Assembly: GCF_002087085.1 (NCBI RefSeq)
Contig: NZ_MWQY01000013.1
Span: forward strand, 62,001-126,000
Length of the DNA stretch: 64,000 bases
Reading direction: 5' to 3'
Origin: Marispirochaeta aestuarii
GTDB taxonomy: Bacteria > Spirochaetota > Spirochaetia > JC444 > Marispirochaetaceae
In this document: positions 52,636-61,439 of the stretch, one piece after another
Layout of the letters: every line of letters starts with the position of its first letter
Position numbering within the stretch: position 1 is the first letter of the stretch
Program-made: the position numbers and the translations under genes
Notes under the pieces: model-generated
Told to the model about the DNA's origin: nothing
What the model saw: the letters and a program-made list of their open reading frames with translations, nothing else
Databases searched by the model: none

Positions 52636-54342
52636 CTACCAGGCGAGGTAGTTTTTCAGGGTATTGATCATGATGGCGGGAGTCAGAATCTCCGGCAACA
52701 GTACCGGTTCTTCCCGTCCGGGCGGATAGAGGGCGTAGACCGGTACCCCGGCTTTATTGAAATCTTTAATCCATTTATCAATCTCTTCATTCCTGTTGGT
52801 GTAATCGCCGTAGAAACGGACAACCCCGAGTTCTTCGAAGCTGGCGTTTACATCATCCCGGGAAAAAACCGTCAATTGATTCGTCTTGCAGGTCAGGCAC
52901 CAGTCCGCGGTAAACTGGATGAATACCGGCTTGCCTTCCGCCCGGGCAGTCCCCACAGCCTCGGAGGAGAAGCTGTTCCATCCTTCGGGTACATCCGCGG
53001 CAGTTACGGCAGGATTCTCTCCGGTGGTGCCGGATACCGGCAGTACGGCCAGACTTGCCGCTATCCCGGCAGCCAGGGCAAGGCTCGTTAGGGTCCGAAA
53101 CCAGGAGCGCCTGGAGGGACGACCGAAACGACCCCACAGCCAGACAAGGCTGGTAATTCCCAGCAGCAGGAAGAGCAGCAGGCTCGTATGCTCGCTGCCG
53201 AGCTGCTTTACGAGAATTCCGAAGAGCCACGCGGCGGTTGCAAGGAGGAGAAGCCCCATGGCCTCCTTGAAACCGTTCATCCAGGGACCCGGTTTGGGCA
53301 GGCGGCGGATAAGGGAAGGGAAGAACCCGATCAGAGTGAAGGGGAGGGCAAGACCCGCGCCCACGGCGGCGAAAATGAGCAGGATGACCGGTCCGCTCTG
53401 GGAGAAAGCGAAGCCCAGGGCTGTTCCCAGAAAGGGGGCCGTACAGGGAGTCGCCAGAAGTACCGTAAAGACGCCCCCTGCAAAGGAGCCCGGATATCCC
53501 CCCCCGCCGGCGGTCTTCGTCATGCCGGGACCCGCGGTAAAGGTGAGAATCCAGACATCAAAAAGAGAGAGGGCAAAAACGACCAGTACGATAATCAGGG
53601 TAAAAATATAGTAGGGGTTCTGGAACTGGAAACCCCAGCCCACGGCTTCGCCGGCGCTTTTCAAGAGGACCACCAGTATCCCCATTACAAGGAGACTCAG
53701 GACCACGCCGGCTCCGAAGCTGAGGGCATGATTGCGGATCTTCCGACGGTTTTCATCGCTTTGACGGAGAAGACCCAGGGCCTTGATGGAGAGTACCGGC
53801 AGAACGCAGGGCATTACATTGAGAAGAAGTCCTCCGATGAAGGCGAGGAGCAGGTAAAAAAGGATGCCTCCGAAAGCTCCTGCTTCGCCTGTCGTTTTCT
53901 CCGGGATTCTTTCACCCGAGGCCTCCGCATTCAGAGTGAACACCTCTTCCTCCGGAAAGAGGCACAGCCCGTCGTCCTGACAGAGCTGGTAGAAGACCCT
54001 GAGCTCCTCCGGGGCAGCCCCGCCTTCATCTCCATATAAGGGTGCCGAAAGGCTTACCGTACCCCGGTATTTTACCTCAGCCGTTTCCGGATCCGACTCA
54101 GTGGAAGATGCGGAATAGCTTATCTCACCAAGGCGGTATGCGCTATTTTCCGAGAGGCTCATGCCGAAGAATTCGGGATCCCCGCTCTGGTAGTGTCCGT
54201 CGGGGATCCTCAGCTGAACCTCCACATGGCCGATTTCTCCCTGATCCGGGGCTTTATAGCCGGTGAGTTCGGCGATTTCGGCCGTCAAGCCCTGGCTGAA
54301 GAGTAGTAAAAGTATGAGTACAAAAAGCCGCTGGCGAAGCAT
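52636..54342 (-). CDS. dsbD: thiol:disulfide interchange protein DsbD
   Basis: The protein has 568 residues. After a signal peptide comes the periplasmic alpha domain with its cysteine pair (CQDDGLC, about residues 121-127). The membrane domain follows, with eight helices carrying the redox cysteines in NVMPCVLPVL (about 178) and LLATPCTAPFLG (about 295). The C-terminal thioredoxin-like gamma domain has WCLTCK (about 495). DsbD passes electrons from cytoplasmic thioredoxin across the membrane to periplasmic thiol proteins. It starts 13 bases after the TlpA-like gene, which is the probable partner. Confidence 0.93.
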   Translation of the reverse strand: MLRQRLFVLILLLLFSQGLTAEIAELTGYKAPDQGEIGHVEVQLRIPDGHYQSGDPEFFGMSLSENSAYRLGEISYSASSTESDPETAEVKYRGTVSLSAPLYGDEGGAAPEELRVFYQLCQDDGLCLFPEEEVFTLNAEASGERIPEKTTGEAGAFGGILFYLLLAFIGGLLLNVMPCVLPVLSIKALGLLRQSDENRRKIRNHALSFGAGVVLSLLVMGILVVLLKSAGEAVGWGFQFQNPYYIFTLIIVLVVFALSLFDVWILTFTAGPGMTKTAGGGGYPGSFAGGVFTVLLATPCTAPFLGTALGFAFSQSGPVILLIFAAVGAGLALPFTLIGFFPSLIRRLPKPGPWMNGFKEAMGLLLLATAAWLFGILVKQLGSEHTSLLLFLLLGITSLVWLWGRFGRPSRRSWFRTLTSLALAAGIAASLAVLPVSGTTGENPAVTAADVPEGWNSFSSEAVGTARAEGKPVFIQFTADWCLTCKTNQLTVFSRDDVNASFEELGVVRFYGDYTNRNEEIDKWIKDFNKAGVPVYALYPPGREEPVLLPEILTPAIMINTLKNYLAW

Positions 54343-54355
54343 TGCGTATGTCTCT

Positions 54356-54925
54356 CTATTCCGAGCTCAGGTCCCGCAGAAGGGCCGTTATGTCACTGCC
54401 GTTCCATTCATATGCACCGACCAGCCGGGCGATTACCTGGCCCTGCTTGTTAATTATGTAGCTGGTGGGGATGCTGCCGGTACGGTAGAAACCCGGAACC
54501 GCCGATGCTGTTTCGTCGAAGAAAACCGGAAAGGTATAGCCCTCCCGGGCGACGTATTCGTCCACCTTCTCCTTTGTTTCCCTCGTGTCCCTGGCTGAAA
54601 CCGCGAGTATGGTAAACCCATCATCCTTGAGCTCCTGGTAGAGCTCTTCCATGGCGGGCATCTCCGCGCGACAGGGGGGGCACCAGGTGGCCCAGAAATT
54701 CAGAAGCACCACTTGTCCACGGAAAGACGAAAGGGATACCTCCTTACCTTCGAGGTCCGGAACTGTAAAGTCCGGCGCATCGATGGGCCGGGGCGGAACA
54801 CCAAAACCAAGGCGGTAAAACCGCTCGGTCATGGGGTCGAGATCGGGAGTGTTCTCCTGGGCGCTCAATCCTGCGAAGGATGTCAAAAGTAGAATGGCGA
54901 GCATTATACCTGTCGTTTGTCTCAT
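54356..54925 (-). CDS. TlpA/ResA-like periplasmic thioredoxin
   Basis: The protein has 189 residues and an N-terminal export signal (IMLAILLLTSFAGLSAQ). The fold matches TlpA/ResA: APDFTVPDLEGKEVSLSSFRGQVVLLNFWATWCPPCRAEMPAME, with the active site WCPPC. The cis-proline region is GSIPTSYII. It reduces or handles thiols in the periplasm, taking electrons from DsbD downstream. AAGGAG stands eight bases before the ATG, within a weak TATATA-AT hairpin (see findings). Function is well supported; the specific client is unknown. Confidence 0.9.
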   Translation of the reverse strand: MRQTTGIMLAILLLTSFAGLSAQENTPDLDPMTERFYRLGFGVPPRPIDAPDFTVPDLEGKEVSLSSFRGQVVLLNFWATWCPPCRAEMPAMEELYQELKDDGFTILAVSARDTRETKEKVDEYVAREGYTFPVFFDETASAVPGFYRTGSIPTSYIINKQGQVIARLVGAYEWNGSDITALLRDLSSE

Positions 54926-54945
54926 ATATAGAACTCCTTATATAG

Positions 54946-54975
54946 AATATAGACAGAAGAGGGCGGCAGGTTCAA
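54946..54975 (-). promoter_or_regulatory. candidate promoter for tlpA-dsbD
   Basis: On the minus strand TTGAAC (54975-54970) and TATATT (54951-54946) are 18 bases apart, upstream of the TlpA-like gene and just after the CPBP gene's end. Confidence 0.45.
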
Positions 54976-55703
54976 CCGAAATCTGACACAAGAGAAAGAA
55001 GAAGAACGGAAAAGTTATACAGGCCATGCCCCAGGGCAACGGTGTGCAGGCTGCGGCGGTACCTGAAAATAAACAGAAGCACCGCCCCTATCAGGGCAGT
55101 TCCCAGGGCCGGTATCGGTCCCTGATAGAGATGACCGGAAGCAAAGAGCACGATTCCGATAACAGCGGCCCAGGCCCGGGACAGACCGATCTTTCTGAGC
55201 TGTCCATCCAGGTAGGAGCGGAAGAAGAGCTCCTCCCAGTATCCTGTTGTCAGGGAGGTGATCAGGACAAGGGGAAGCATGGCGGCGTTATGCAGTTTCC
55301 AGTCAATTCCTACAGCGTCCTCGGCGGGCCCGGAAAGAAAGAGGCTTGAAATCAGCAGTAAGGGAAGCAGTGCGGCCCAGACGGCGATTCCCGATAGAAT
55401 ACCGAAGGGAATATCCTTCCAGTGGATAGAGGTCAGGCGGTAGGGAACCCACCAGTGATGTCCTTTACGGCAGAGCAGGAACAGAAGCAGGGCGATCATC
55501 GGGAGGGTCTGCAGGAGATACATGCCGTGAAAAGCGGCGGAATTGAAGATGAGGGGATCCACTTCCTGATTCTGAAAGATATAGCCGGGAAGAAAAAAAG
55601 CGGCAAAGAGAAGTATCAACTCCAGGATATCTGACTTCTTATACCTCAGCATGCATGAAATGTTTGGTAAAATCCGGGAAAATCCGTTATAATCCTTTGA
55701 CAT
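54972..55703 (-). CDS. CPBP-family intramembrane metalloprotease
   Basis: The protein has 243 residues and about seven membrane helices. The CPBP (Abi) motifs are present: EExxxR in WEELFFRSYLDGQLRK (about residue 160), a following H in FASGHLYQG, and HGLYN near the C-terminus. These residues bind the zinc of the glutamic-type intramembrane protease family that processes prenylated proteins or bacterial peptides. The ATG at 55703 has AGGA about nine bases ahead; an inner ATG at 55652 also fits. It is divergent from the PilZ gene. Confidence 0.82.
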   Translation of the reverse strand: MSKDYNGFSRILPNISCMLRYKKSDILELILLFAAFFLPGYIFQNQEVDPLIFNSAAFHGMYLLQTLPMIALLLFLLCRKGHHWWVPYRLTSIHWKDIPFGILSGIAVWAALLPLLLISSLFLSGPAEDAVGIDWKLHNAAMLPLVLITSLTTGYWEELFFRSYLDGQLRKIGLSRAWAAVIGIVLFASGHLYQGPIPALGTALIGAVLLFIFRYRRSLHTVALGHGLYNFSVLLLSLVSDFG

Positions 55704-55796
55704 AATATGAATCCTGAGGGCTTGATAACTGATTGCATAATATCAGGGTTTATACCATAGTATATAAGGAATATTATTGAAAGCGGAAAGTATGCA
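55704..55796. other. AT-rich divergent intergenic region
   Basis: This 93-base region separates the divergent CPBP and PilZ genes. It is much richer in A and T than its surroundings. ATAATAT (55738-55744) and ATATTAT (55770-55776) form inverted repeats. Several -10-like hexamers are present on both strands, but no convincing -35 partner was found. Confidence 0.4.
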
Positions 55797-56834
55797 ATGA
55801 TAGTGATGCTGGTGGTTTTTCTTGTCATCGTTCTTCTCTTTATTCTTTTCCTCAGACACGCGGGAGGGGGAAGTTTTCCCTGGATTCACTTTTATACCAA
55901 AGGCAAGGAATCGGGCTTCTCTTTCCGGGAGATTAATCTTCTGCGCAAGGTGGCGGTCCATAACCATCTGGATAACCCTATTTCCCTTTTCTGGTCGATT
56001 CGTCAGCTCGATCGTTCGATCAGGGGAGTCATGCTGCGTTTCAGAACGGAGGGACGGGAAAATGACGAAAGCAGCATCCTCTTCATAAACAAGCTCTTTG
56101 ATTTCCGTAAAAAGGTTGAACTCTCTCTGCCGAAGTATACCCTCGGTCTCAAGACAACCAGAAAACTGACGACTCACCAACGTTTAAAAATAACCCTTCC
56201 CGGGGTCGGAACCTACAACTCCTCGGTGGTGGAGAACCTGCGGCGCTACATGGCTATCTCCTATCCTGAAGGTCCGAAGCTTCCTCCCGGGGCAAGCTGG
56301 AGGGGACAGAAAATTAATGTCTATTTCTGGCGGGCAGAGGATGCCGGGTATGTTTTTGAAACAAAGGTGCTGGAAGACTTTATCGAACAGAAGTACCCGA
56401 TTCTCCATGTCGCCCACTCGGACAATCTGATCCGCAGTCAGAAGAGGCGCTCGGTGCGGGTGGAGGTCCGGAAACCGGCCTTTCTCTATCCCCTGTCGTC
56501 GATCTCCCAGGCCAACGAAAACGAAGAGCAGACCAGCGGTCTGCGCTGCCGGCTGATAGATGTTTCAGAAGACGGAGCCGCAGCCCTGGTCGGCGGACGC
56601 GCAAAGGTCGGACTTGCTGTGAAGCTGCAGTTCAAGCTGACCAGTACCACCATTGTCATGTGCGGCGTCGTAAAGGGTGTTACCTATAATCAGAAAAAAA
56701 ACCAGTCTGTGCTGCATATCCAGGCGGTACCCTTGAGTCTGCGTCAGCGGAACAGAATGCTCTCCTATGTCTATAACATCTTTCAGGAACGGGAGCCCAA
56801 GGCCCGGCCGAGAACGGTACCGGCGTATGGCTGA
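55797..56834 (+). CDS. membrane-anchored PilZ-domain protein
   Basis: The protein has 345 residues and one N-terminal membrane helix (IVMLVVFLVIVLLFILFL). A spirochaete-type N-terminal domain of about 170 residues follows. The C-terminal PilZ domain shows both c-di-GMP motifs at usual spacing: RRSVRVEVR (about residue 216) and DVSEDG (about 255). It is likely a c-di-GMP effector at the membrane. Treponema denticola TDE0214, a PilZ protein needed for motility and virulence, may be a relative. The HEAT-like gene follows after 14 bases. Confidence 0.82.
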   Translation: MIVMLVVFLVIVLLFILFLRHAGGGSFPWIHFYTKGKESGFSFREINLLRKVAVHNHLDNPISLFWSIRQLDRSIRGVMLRFRTEGRENDESSILFINKLFDFRKKVELSLPKYTLGLKTTRKLTTHQRLKITLPGVGTYNSSVVENLRRYMAISYPEGPKLPPGASWRGQKINVYFWRAEDAGYVFETKVLEDFIEQKYPILHVAHSDNLIRSQKRRSVRVEVRKPAFLYPLSSISQANENEEQTSGLRCRLIDVSEDGAAALVGGRAKVGLAVKLQFKLTSTTIVMCGVVKGVTYNQKKNQSVLHIQAVPLSLRQRNRMLSYVYNIFQEREPKARPRTVPAYG

Positions 56835-56848
56835 AAAGAGAGGAGCGG

Positions 56849-58057
56849 ATGAAGAATAAACTGTACCTGCGTCTTTTTTTCGCCCTTGGAATCCTGCTCT
56901 GGGCGGGGATGTTTCTGTGCGCCCAGGAAGCTGAAGAAGATCCTCTGGTGGGCGCATTCCGGGAGAATTTTTCCCGGGCCAATGATGAGACAAAACTGGA
57001 TATCCTGCGGGATTCCGTCAATTACGGCTCCGATCAGATGGGCCCGCTCTATCGCCAGGCCCTGGAATACGTGGTGAATAATTCTGACAATCTTGTCCAG
57101 AACGTCCGGCTGCAGCAACTGGCCCTGGTCTCCGCTCAGCTTGCCGGACTGTCCGGCTATAAGCCCGCCGCTGTGCCCCTGTGGGAACTCTTCGAGGTCT
57201 ACAGCGAAACCGGGGTTCGGATTGCGGTTCTCGACGCATTGAAAGCGCAGAAGCTCGGCAGTGAACAGATCTTCCTGTCCCTGAACCGCTGGATTGAACG
57301 GCAGATCTCGGTATTCCGCGCCGGCGGAGGAATCAATACCCAGGTTGTCTCGGAGGCTGTACTCACCCTTTCGGGATATAGAGATCCGCGAAGTTTTCCC
57401 CAGCTGCTCTCCTTGACGGTCCTTGGCCTCTCCCAGGAAATCAGCTCCCGTGCCCAGGCGGGACTTAATTCTCTGGAGGGAGATTACGCCCGGATGGCCC
57501 GGGAGGTCATTGAGGGCTATCCCCCGGAAGAAAAACTCGTGGCCCTCCGGACCGCTGTAAATCGGGATGATCTGACGGCGGAGCAGCGTGCATCGGTCTG
57601 TATGGCCGCCCTTGAAGTGGGCAATAATCTGGCCGTATCCGATCCAGCCAATGCCGGCACCATCAGGGAACTCAGGGGCCTCGCTGTCAGGGTATTACGG
57701 GAACTCCGCTGGGCAGAGGCCAGCGGCCTGATCATTCAGCATTTTGATCTCTGCATTCAGGAACTGGATCGCGGTATCGGATCAAAATCAGCACTTCTGG
57801 AAGCCATTGCCGCCCTGGGTGCCATGGGTACCCGTGAAGCAGCAGTGCGTCTCGCCTTGTATTTAGATGTTATAAACTCCTTCGTGGAAAACAATCAGGG
57901 ATACGACGAACAGATAACCCTGGCTGTGGTCCGCAATCTCGGGGAGTTGAAGTCAAAGGCGGGACTCAATGCACTGCTCTATCTGGGATACCTGGATTAC
58001 TCAAAAACAATTCGGGACGCGGGGGAAGAAGCCCGCCTCGCGATTCTCGGTCAGTAA
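56849..58057 (+). CDS. exported HEAT-like repeat protein
   Basis: The protein has 402 residues, with signal peptide ending near FLCAQE. The mature part is a superhelix of HEAT-like pairs (LVGAFRENFSRANDETKLDILRDSVNYGSDQMGPLYRQALEYVVNN, VSEAVLTLSGYRDPRSFPQLLSLTVLGL, LLEAIAALGAMGTREAAVRLALYLDVI). It is a paralogue of the protein at 61440-62615; both have an exported HEAT array with similar turns. It is probably a periplasmic scaffold. It follows the PilZ gene by 14 bases and overlaps the comEC start region. Confidence 0.75.
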   Translation: MKNKLYLRLFFALGILLWAGMFLCAQEAEEDPLVGAFRENFSRANDETKLDILRDSVNYGSDQMGPLYRQALEYVVNNSDNLVQNVRLQQLALVSAQLAGLSGYKPAAVPLWELFEVYSETGVRIAVLDALKAQKLGSEQIFLSLNRWIERQISVFRAGGGINTQVVSEAVLTLSGYRDPRSFPQLLSLTVLGLSQEISSRAQAGLNSLEGDYARMAREVIEGYPPEEKLVALRTAVNRDDLTAEQRASVCMAALEVGNNLAVSDPANAGTIRELRGLAVRVLRELRWAEASGLIIQHFDLCIQELDRGIGSKSALLEAIAALGAMGTREAAVRLALYLDVINSFVENNQGYDEQITLAVVRNLGELKSKAGLNALLYLGYLDYSKTIRDAGEEARLAILGQ

Positions 58058-59480
58058 TCGCCGCTGTACAGCAGATCTTTTCGCCCTCTTCTGGCTTCTG
58101 CTGGCAGCAACTTCAATCTGCACAATTCTTTCCGGTCCCCTCGCGGGGTTCTGGTCTGCCCTGTTTCTGGCCGCCCTGGGGGTCACACTCCGGAGCCGGA
58201 ATATGGTTTTTTATTCTTGTCTCATCCTGATTCTCTCGTTCTTTATCTCCTTTCAGGCAGAAAAGCGGCAGCTATGGATCGGACTTGAAGGTCCGGAGTT
58301 TCTGGAGGTCAGAAGCCTTCGAGATTCACGTCCCGCAGGAGAGGGGTCGCTCCACTTTTTCGAACTGATTCGTGTCTACGATCGCCGGGGAAACAGGGCC
58401 GAAGCCCGGGGGGAGTTTCTCGGATGGAGCCGTGACAGGCTGGATCTTCCCTGGGGGGCGGAACTCCTGGTACGCAGCTCCGGAATACCGGGCAGGGAGG
58501 CCTTCGGCGGACTTGTCACTGTTGAGCCGCAGGATACTGCCGCAGGGGTTTCGGAAGCTTTCAGACTGCGAAATTCCTGGAGGCAGGGACTGCTCTATCG
58601 CCTTGACAGACTTCCGCCTCAGGCCTCGGTATTGATGGAGGCCCTCCTGTTCGGTTCAAAACAGCGGCTTCTGTCTCCCCTGGAGGAGGGCTTTCGTGCC
58701 ATCGGCTGCAGTCATCTCCTGGCGCTCTCGGGGATGCACCTGGCCGTTATCATGGCAGTCGGGGCAGGACTGTTCGGCCTCATCCTGAGGAAACCGGTGG
58801 CCCGCTTTCTCGTTCTGCTAATTCTTCCCTGGTATCTCTTTCTGGTCGGTCCATCTCCGGCTCTTCTGAGGGCTGGGATAATGTTCAGCTGTACCGTTCT
58901 GATTCCCCGGTCCACCCGCAGAATCCGTACCCGGGAGCTGCTGCTGCAGAGCTTTGTGTTTCTTCTTCTTATAAAGCCGGATTATCTTTTTGACCGGGGT
59001 TTTCAGTACTCCTATGCAGCCCTTGCGGGTATGATAAGCCTTACGCCGCTGGTTCTGAAATTCGCCGCCCGCATTCTGCCCTATTCCATAGCTGCCGGTT
59101 TTTCCACCGGTGTATCTGCCTACCTGGGATCATTGCCGGTCTCGTTGCTGGCTTATGGTACAACAAACCCCGCTGGGATTATCGCAACCCTGATTCTTTC
59201 GCCCCTCATCTGGCTCTATCTTGCCGGAGGAATCCTCTTTTTTCTGCTTCCCGGTTCCGACATGGTATACCAGGGGGGGAGGTTATTTTTCTGGCTGCTC
59301 TACAGTGGGATACGGGGAATCGTTGAACTCTTCTCACGTGCTTCTCCCTTTACTCTGTTGCCGGTCCCGGCCGCTGTTCTGGCACTGGGAGCAGGACTTG
59401 TCATTACGGTGCAATTGATCTATTCCTGCCTCCGCTTTACAATGCCCGAACCTGACGGTCGGGAGGCATGGAGTGAGTGA
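57969..59480 (+). CDS. comEC: ComEC/Rec2-like DNA uptake channel, without metallo-beta-lactamase domain
   Basis: The protein has 503 residues. The core has the ComEC competence signature, CSHLLALSGMHLAVIMAVGAGLF (about residue 248), and about ten membrane helices. An N-terminal DUF4131-like segment (about residues 60-200) precedes it. ComEC transports single-stranded DNA through the inner membrane. The C-terminal metallo-beta-lactamase domain of many ComEC proteins is absent. The start at ATG 57969 overlaps the HEAT gene by 89 bases; no other ATG, GTG or TTG is available before the first helix. GGCGGG lies five bases upstream. The end overlaps rsmA by eight bases. Confidence 0.82.
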   Translation: MHCSIWDTWITQKQFGTRGKKPASRFSVSNRRCTADLFALFWLLLAATSICTILSGPLAGFWSALFLAALGVTLRSRNMVFYSCLILILSFFISFQAEKRQLWIGLEGPEFLEVRSLRDSRPAGEGSLHFFELIRVYDRRGNRAEARGEFLGWSRDRLDLPWGAELLVRSSGIPGREAFGGLVTVEPQDTAAGVSEAFRLRNSWRQGLLYRLDRLPPQASVLMEALLFGSKQRLLSPLEEGFRAIGCSHLLALSGMHLAVIMAVGAGLFGLILRKPVARFLVLLILPWYLFLVGPSPALLRAGIMFSCTVLIPRSTRRIRTRELLLQSFVFLLLIKPDYLFDRGFQYSYAALAGMISLTPLVLKFAARILPYSIAAGFSTGVSAYLGSLPVSLLAYGTTNPAGIIATLILSPLIWLYLAGGILFFLLPGSDMVYQGGRLFFWLLYSGIRGIVELFSRASPFTLLPVPAAVLALGAGLVITVQLIYSCLRFTMPEPDGREAWSE

Positions 59481-60345
59481 CCTGAATCTATGGGACTCGA
59501 AACAGAAGATCCGCGCCCTTTTGGAGGAGAAGGGGATACAACTGAAAAAACGGTTCGGACAGAATTTTCTTCTGGATCCCAATCATCGTCGACGGATACT
59601 CTCCGCTCTGGAGCTCCCGGCGGGAGCAAAGGTGTGGGAGATCGGACCCGGTATCGGTTCTCTGACCCACGGACTCCTCGAAATGACCGGAGATCTGACG
59701 GTTTTTGAGATCGACCACGGTCTGATCCGGATACTGAAGGATCTGTTCGGTTCTTCCATCAGCATTGTGGAAGGAGATTTCCTCAGGACCTTTCGGGATA
59801 CCGCCAGGAATTCTTCCCTTCCCCGGCGGATCATCGGTAATCTTCCCTATTCTTCCGGATCTGTAATGATAGGATCCCTGGTGGAAGAGGATCTTCTTCC
59901 GGATGTAGCGGTCTTTACCCTTCAGAAGGAGGTGGCCGACCGGATGCTTGCTCAGCCGGGAGGAAAGGACTACTCCGCATTCAGTCTTGTCTGTCAGCTC
60001 AGGAACAGAGTGGAAAAGATCTGTGATGTGGGAGGGGCTGCTTTTTTTCCTCCTCCCCAGGTCGTATCCAGTGTTGTACGTCTCCGGCGGCGTCCGGATG
60101 CACCTGAAGGACCCCAGCAGGATTATTTTACCGCCGTCCACGATCTGTTCCGTTCCCGCCGCAAGACTGCCGCCAATAATCTGAAAGGCGGAGGCCTCAA
60201 AAGCCGGTATTCCTGGGAAAGCATGAAAAATGCTGCAGAGCTGTCCGGGCTTGATCTGGGAAGACGGGGGGAGACCTTTTCCAGGGATGAAGTACTCAGC
60301 TTCACCAGGGCTCTTTCGGATTTCCAAAGCCCGGAGGCAAGCTGA
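59473..60345 (+). CDS. rsmA: 16S rRNA (adenine1518/1519-N6)-dimethyltransferase RsmA
   Basis: The protein has 290 residues. It carries the KsgA signatures: KKRFGQNFLLDPN, the SAM-binding EIGPGIGSLTHGLL, EIDHGLI, GNLPYSSGSVMI (catalytic motif) and FFPPPQVVSSVVRLRRR. RsmA dimethylates two adenines in helix 45 of 16S rRNA in late 30S assembly. The GTG at 59473 is preferred because GGGAGG lies six bases ahead. It overlaps the comEC end. Confidence 0.93.
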   Translation: MSDLNLWDSKQKIRALLEEKGIQLKKRFGQNFLLDPNHRRRILSALELPAGAKVWEIGPGIGSLTHGLLEMTGDLTVFEIDHGLIRILKDLFGSSISIVEGDFLRTFRDTARNSSLPRRIIGNLPYSSGSVMIGSLVEEDLLPDVAVFTLQKEVADRMLAQPGGKDYSAFSLVCQLRNRVEKICDVGGAAFFPPPQVVSSVVRLRRRPDAPEGPQQDYFTAVHDLFRSRRKTAANNLKGGGLKSRYSWESMKNAAELSGLDLGRRGETFSRDEVLSFTRALSDFQSPEAS

Positions 60346-60398
60346 GTCCCTCCGCTTTTCCATTAAAAGGGCGGCTCTGAAAATGTGCTTATTCCCAT

Positions 60399-60416
60399 AT
60401 CCTGCGCCGTCAGGAT
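60399..60416 (+). other. weak hairpin after rsmA
   Basis: ATCCTG (60399-60404) and CAGGAT (60411-60416) form a perfect six-pair stem with a six-base loop. There is no T-run after it, so it is a poor terminator. It lies 54 bases after the rsmA stop. Confidence 0.3.
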
Positions 60417-60465
60417 TTCCCGCGGTTCCTTGTACGGAAATACACTGTTTTATAAGGACCTTTCA

Positions 60466-60494
60466 TTGATTTTTCAGCCTTCCTCCTCTATACT
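60466..60494 (+). promoter_or_regulatory. sigma-70-type promoter for the lipoprotein at 60528
   Basis: TTGATT (60466-60471) and TATACT (60489-60494) are 17 bases apart. They lie 34 bases ahead of the ATG, with AGGAG between. Confidence 0.75.
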
Positions 60495-60527
60495 CGACCC
60501 AGCAAAAACAGAAAGCAGGAGAAGGGA

Positions 60528-61391
60528 ATGAAATCCAGGCTTCCTATCTATTTCTTATATTCCGTTATAATTGGTCTGATGCTCTTTGCTTGTGCCTCAA
60601 CCGAAAGTGTCACTGAAGAACCTGCCGCAGCGGAGCCCCTCGAGCGTGAAGAACCGAAGGTGGAGGTGGTTTCGATTCCGGTGCTGCAGAGTGAAATCGT
60701 CTATATGGGCGAAGATGTTCTGGAATCTGAAAAGTCCTACACCTACGAAGGGGAACGACTTGTGTCTGTACAGGTCATGAACTCCTTTGGTGAAAAGATC
60801 GAAGAGATCCGCTACGAGTACGCCGGCGGGGATCAACCTGAAAAACGTTTCGTATACGGTTCCGACGGGAAGCTTTCCTCCATGCGGATATATTCCTACG
60901 ACAGCCGGGGAAAGCTGGTTCGGGAAGAGTTGTATAATCGGAACGAACAGCTGCAGACTATCTCCGAGTACGAATACAACCAGGAAGGTGATCGCCTTCG
61001 CTGGAGCGTAAAGGATGGCGGAGGTTCTCTGATGGCGTATACCGAATACCGGTATGAGGCGGGCAACAATACCCGGATCGACACCTTCTCTGCGGACGGG
61101 GTCCTGCGGGACTATTTTGTACGCAGCTTTGAAGGGAACAAGTTGAAGCTGGAGGAGAAATTTGACGACAAGGGTGCCCCCGCCGGCAGGGTGGAGTATG
61201 ATTATTCCGCCGGACGTCTGGAAAGGAAGGATGTTTTTCGGCCCAACGGTTCTTTGGAACGGAGTGTGGAGTACGAGTATGACGACAAGGGAAGCGTAGT
61301 CAGGGAAACCTATCTCCGTGCCGATGACACGGTGGAACAGCTTATCGTCCGCAGTTTCAGCTATCGTGAAGAAGAACGCCCGATTGAATAG
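60528..61391 (+). CDS. lipoprotein with YD-like repeats
   Basis: The protein has 287 residues and a lipoprotein signal with lipobox LFAC (cysteine about residue 24). A short Glu/Pro-rich linker leads to about ten repeats of 20 residues with tyrosine- and acidic-rich strands (YVYGSDGKLSSMRIYSYDSRGK, YEYNQEGDRLRWSV, YDYSAGRLERKDVF, YEYDDKGSVVRETYL). These resemble YD/RHS-like or MORN-type repeats of spirochaete surface lipoproteins. A strong promoter and AGGAG precede it. The function is unknown. The HEAT gene downstream starts 48 bases later. Confidence 0.78.
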   Translation: MKSRLPIYFLYSVIIGLMLFACASTESVTEEPAAAEPLEREEPKVEVVSIPVLQSEIVYMGEDVLESEKSYTYEGERLVSVQVMNSFGEKIEEIRYEYAGGDQPEKRFVYGSDGKLSSMRIYSYDSRGKLVREELYNRNEQLQTISEYEYNQEGDRLRWSVKDGGGSLMAYTEYRYEAGNNTRIDTFSADGVLRDYFVRSFEGNKLKLEEKFDDKGAPAGRVEYDYSAGRLERKDVFRPNGSLERSVEYEYDDKGSVVRETYLRADDTVEQLIVRSFSYREEERPIE

Positions 61392-61439
61392 TATGCGTTA
61401 TAGAGTGTGTAGAAGAGATAGTCGAGGAGAAAGATTACA

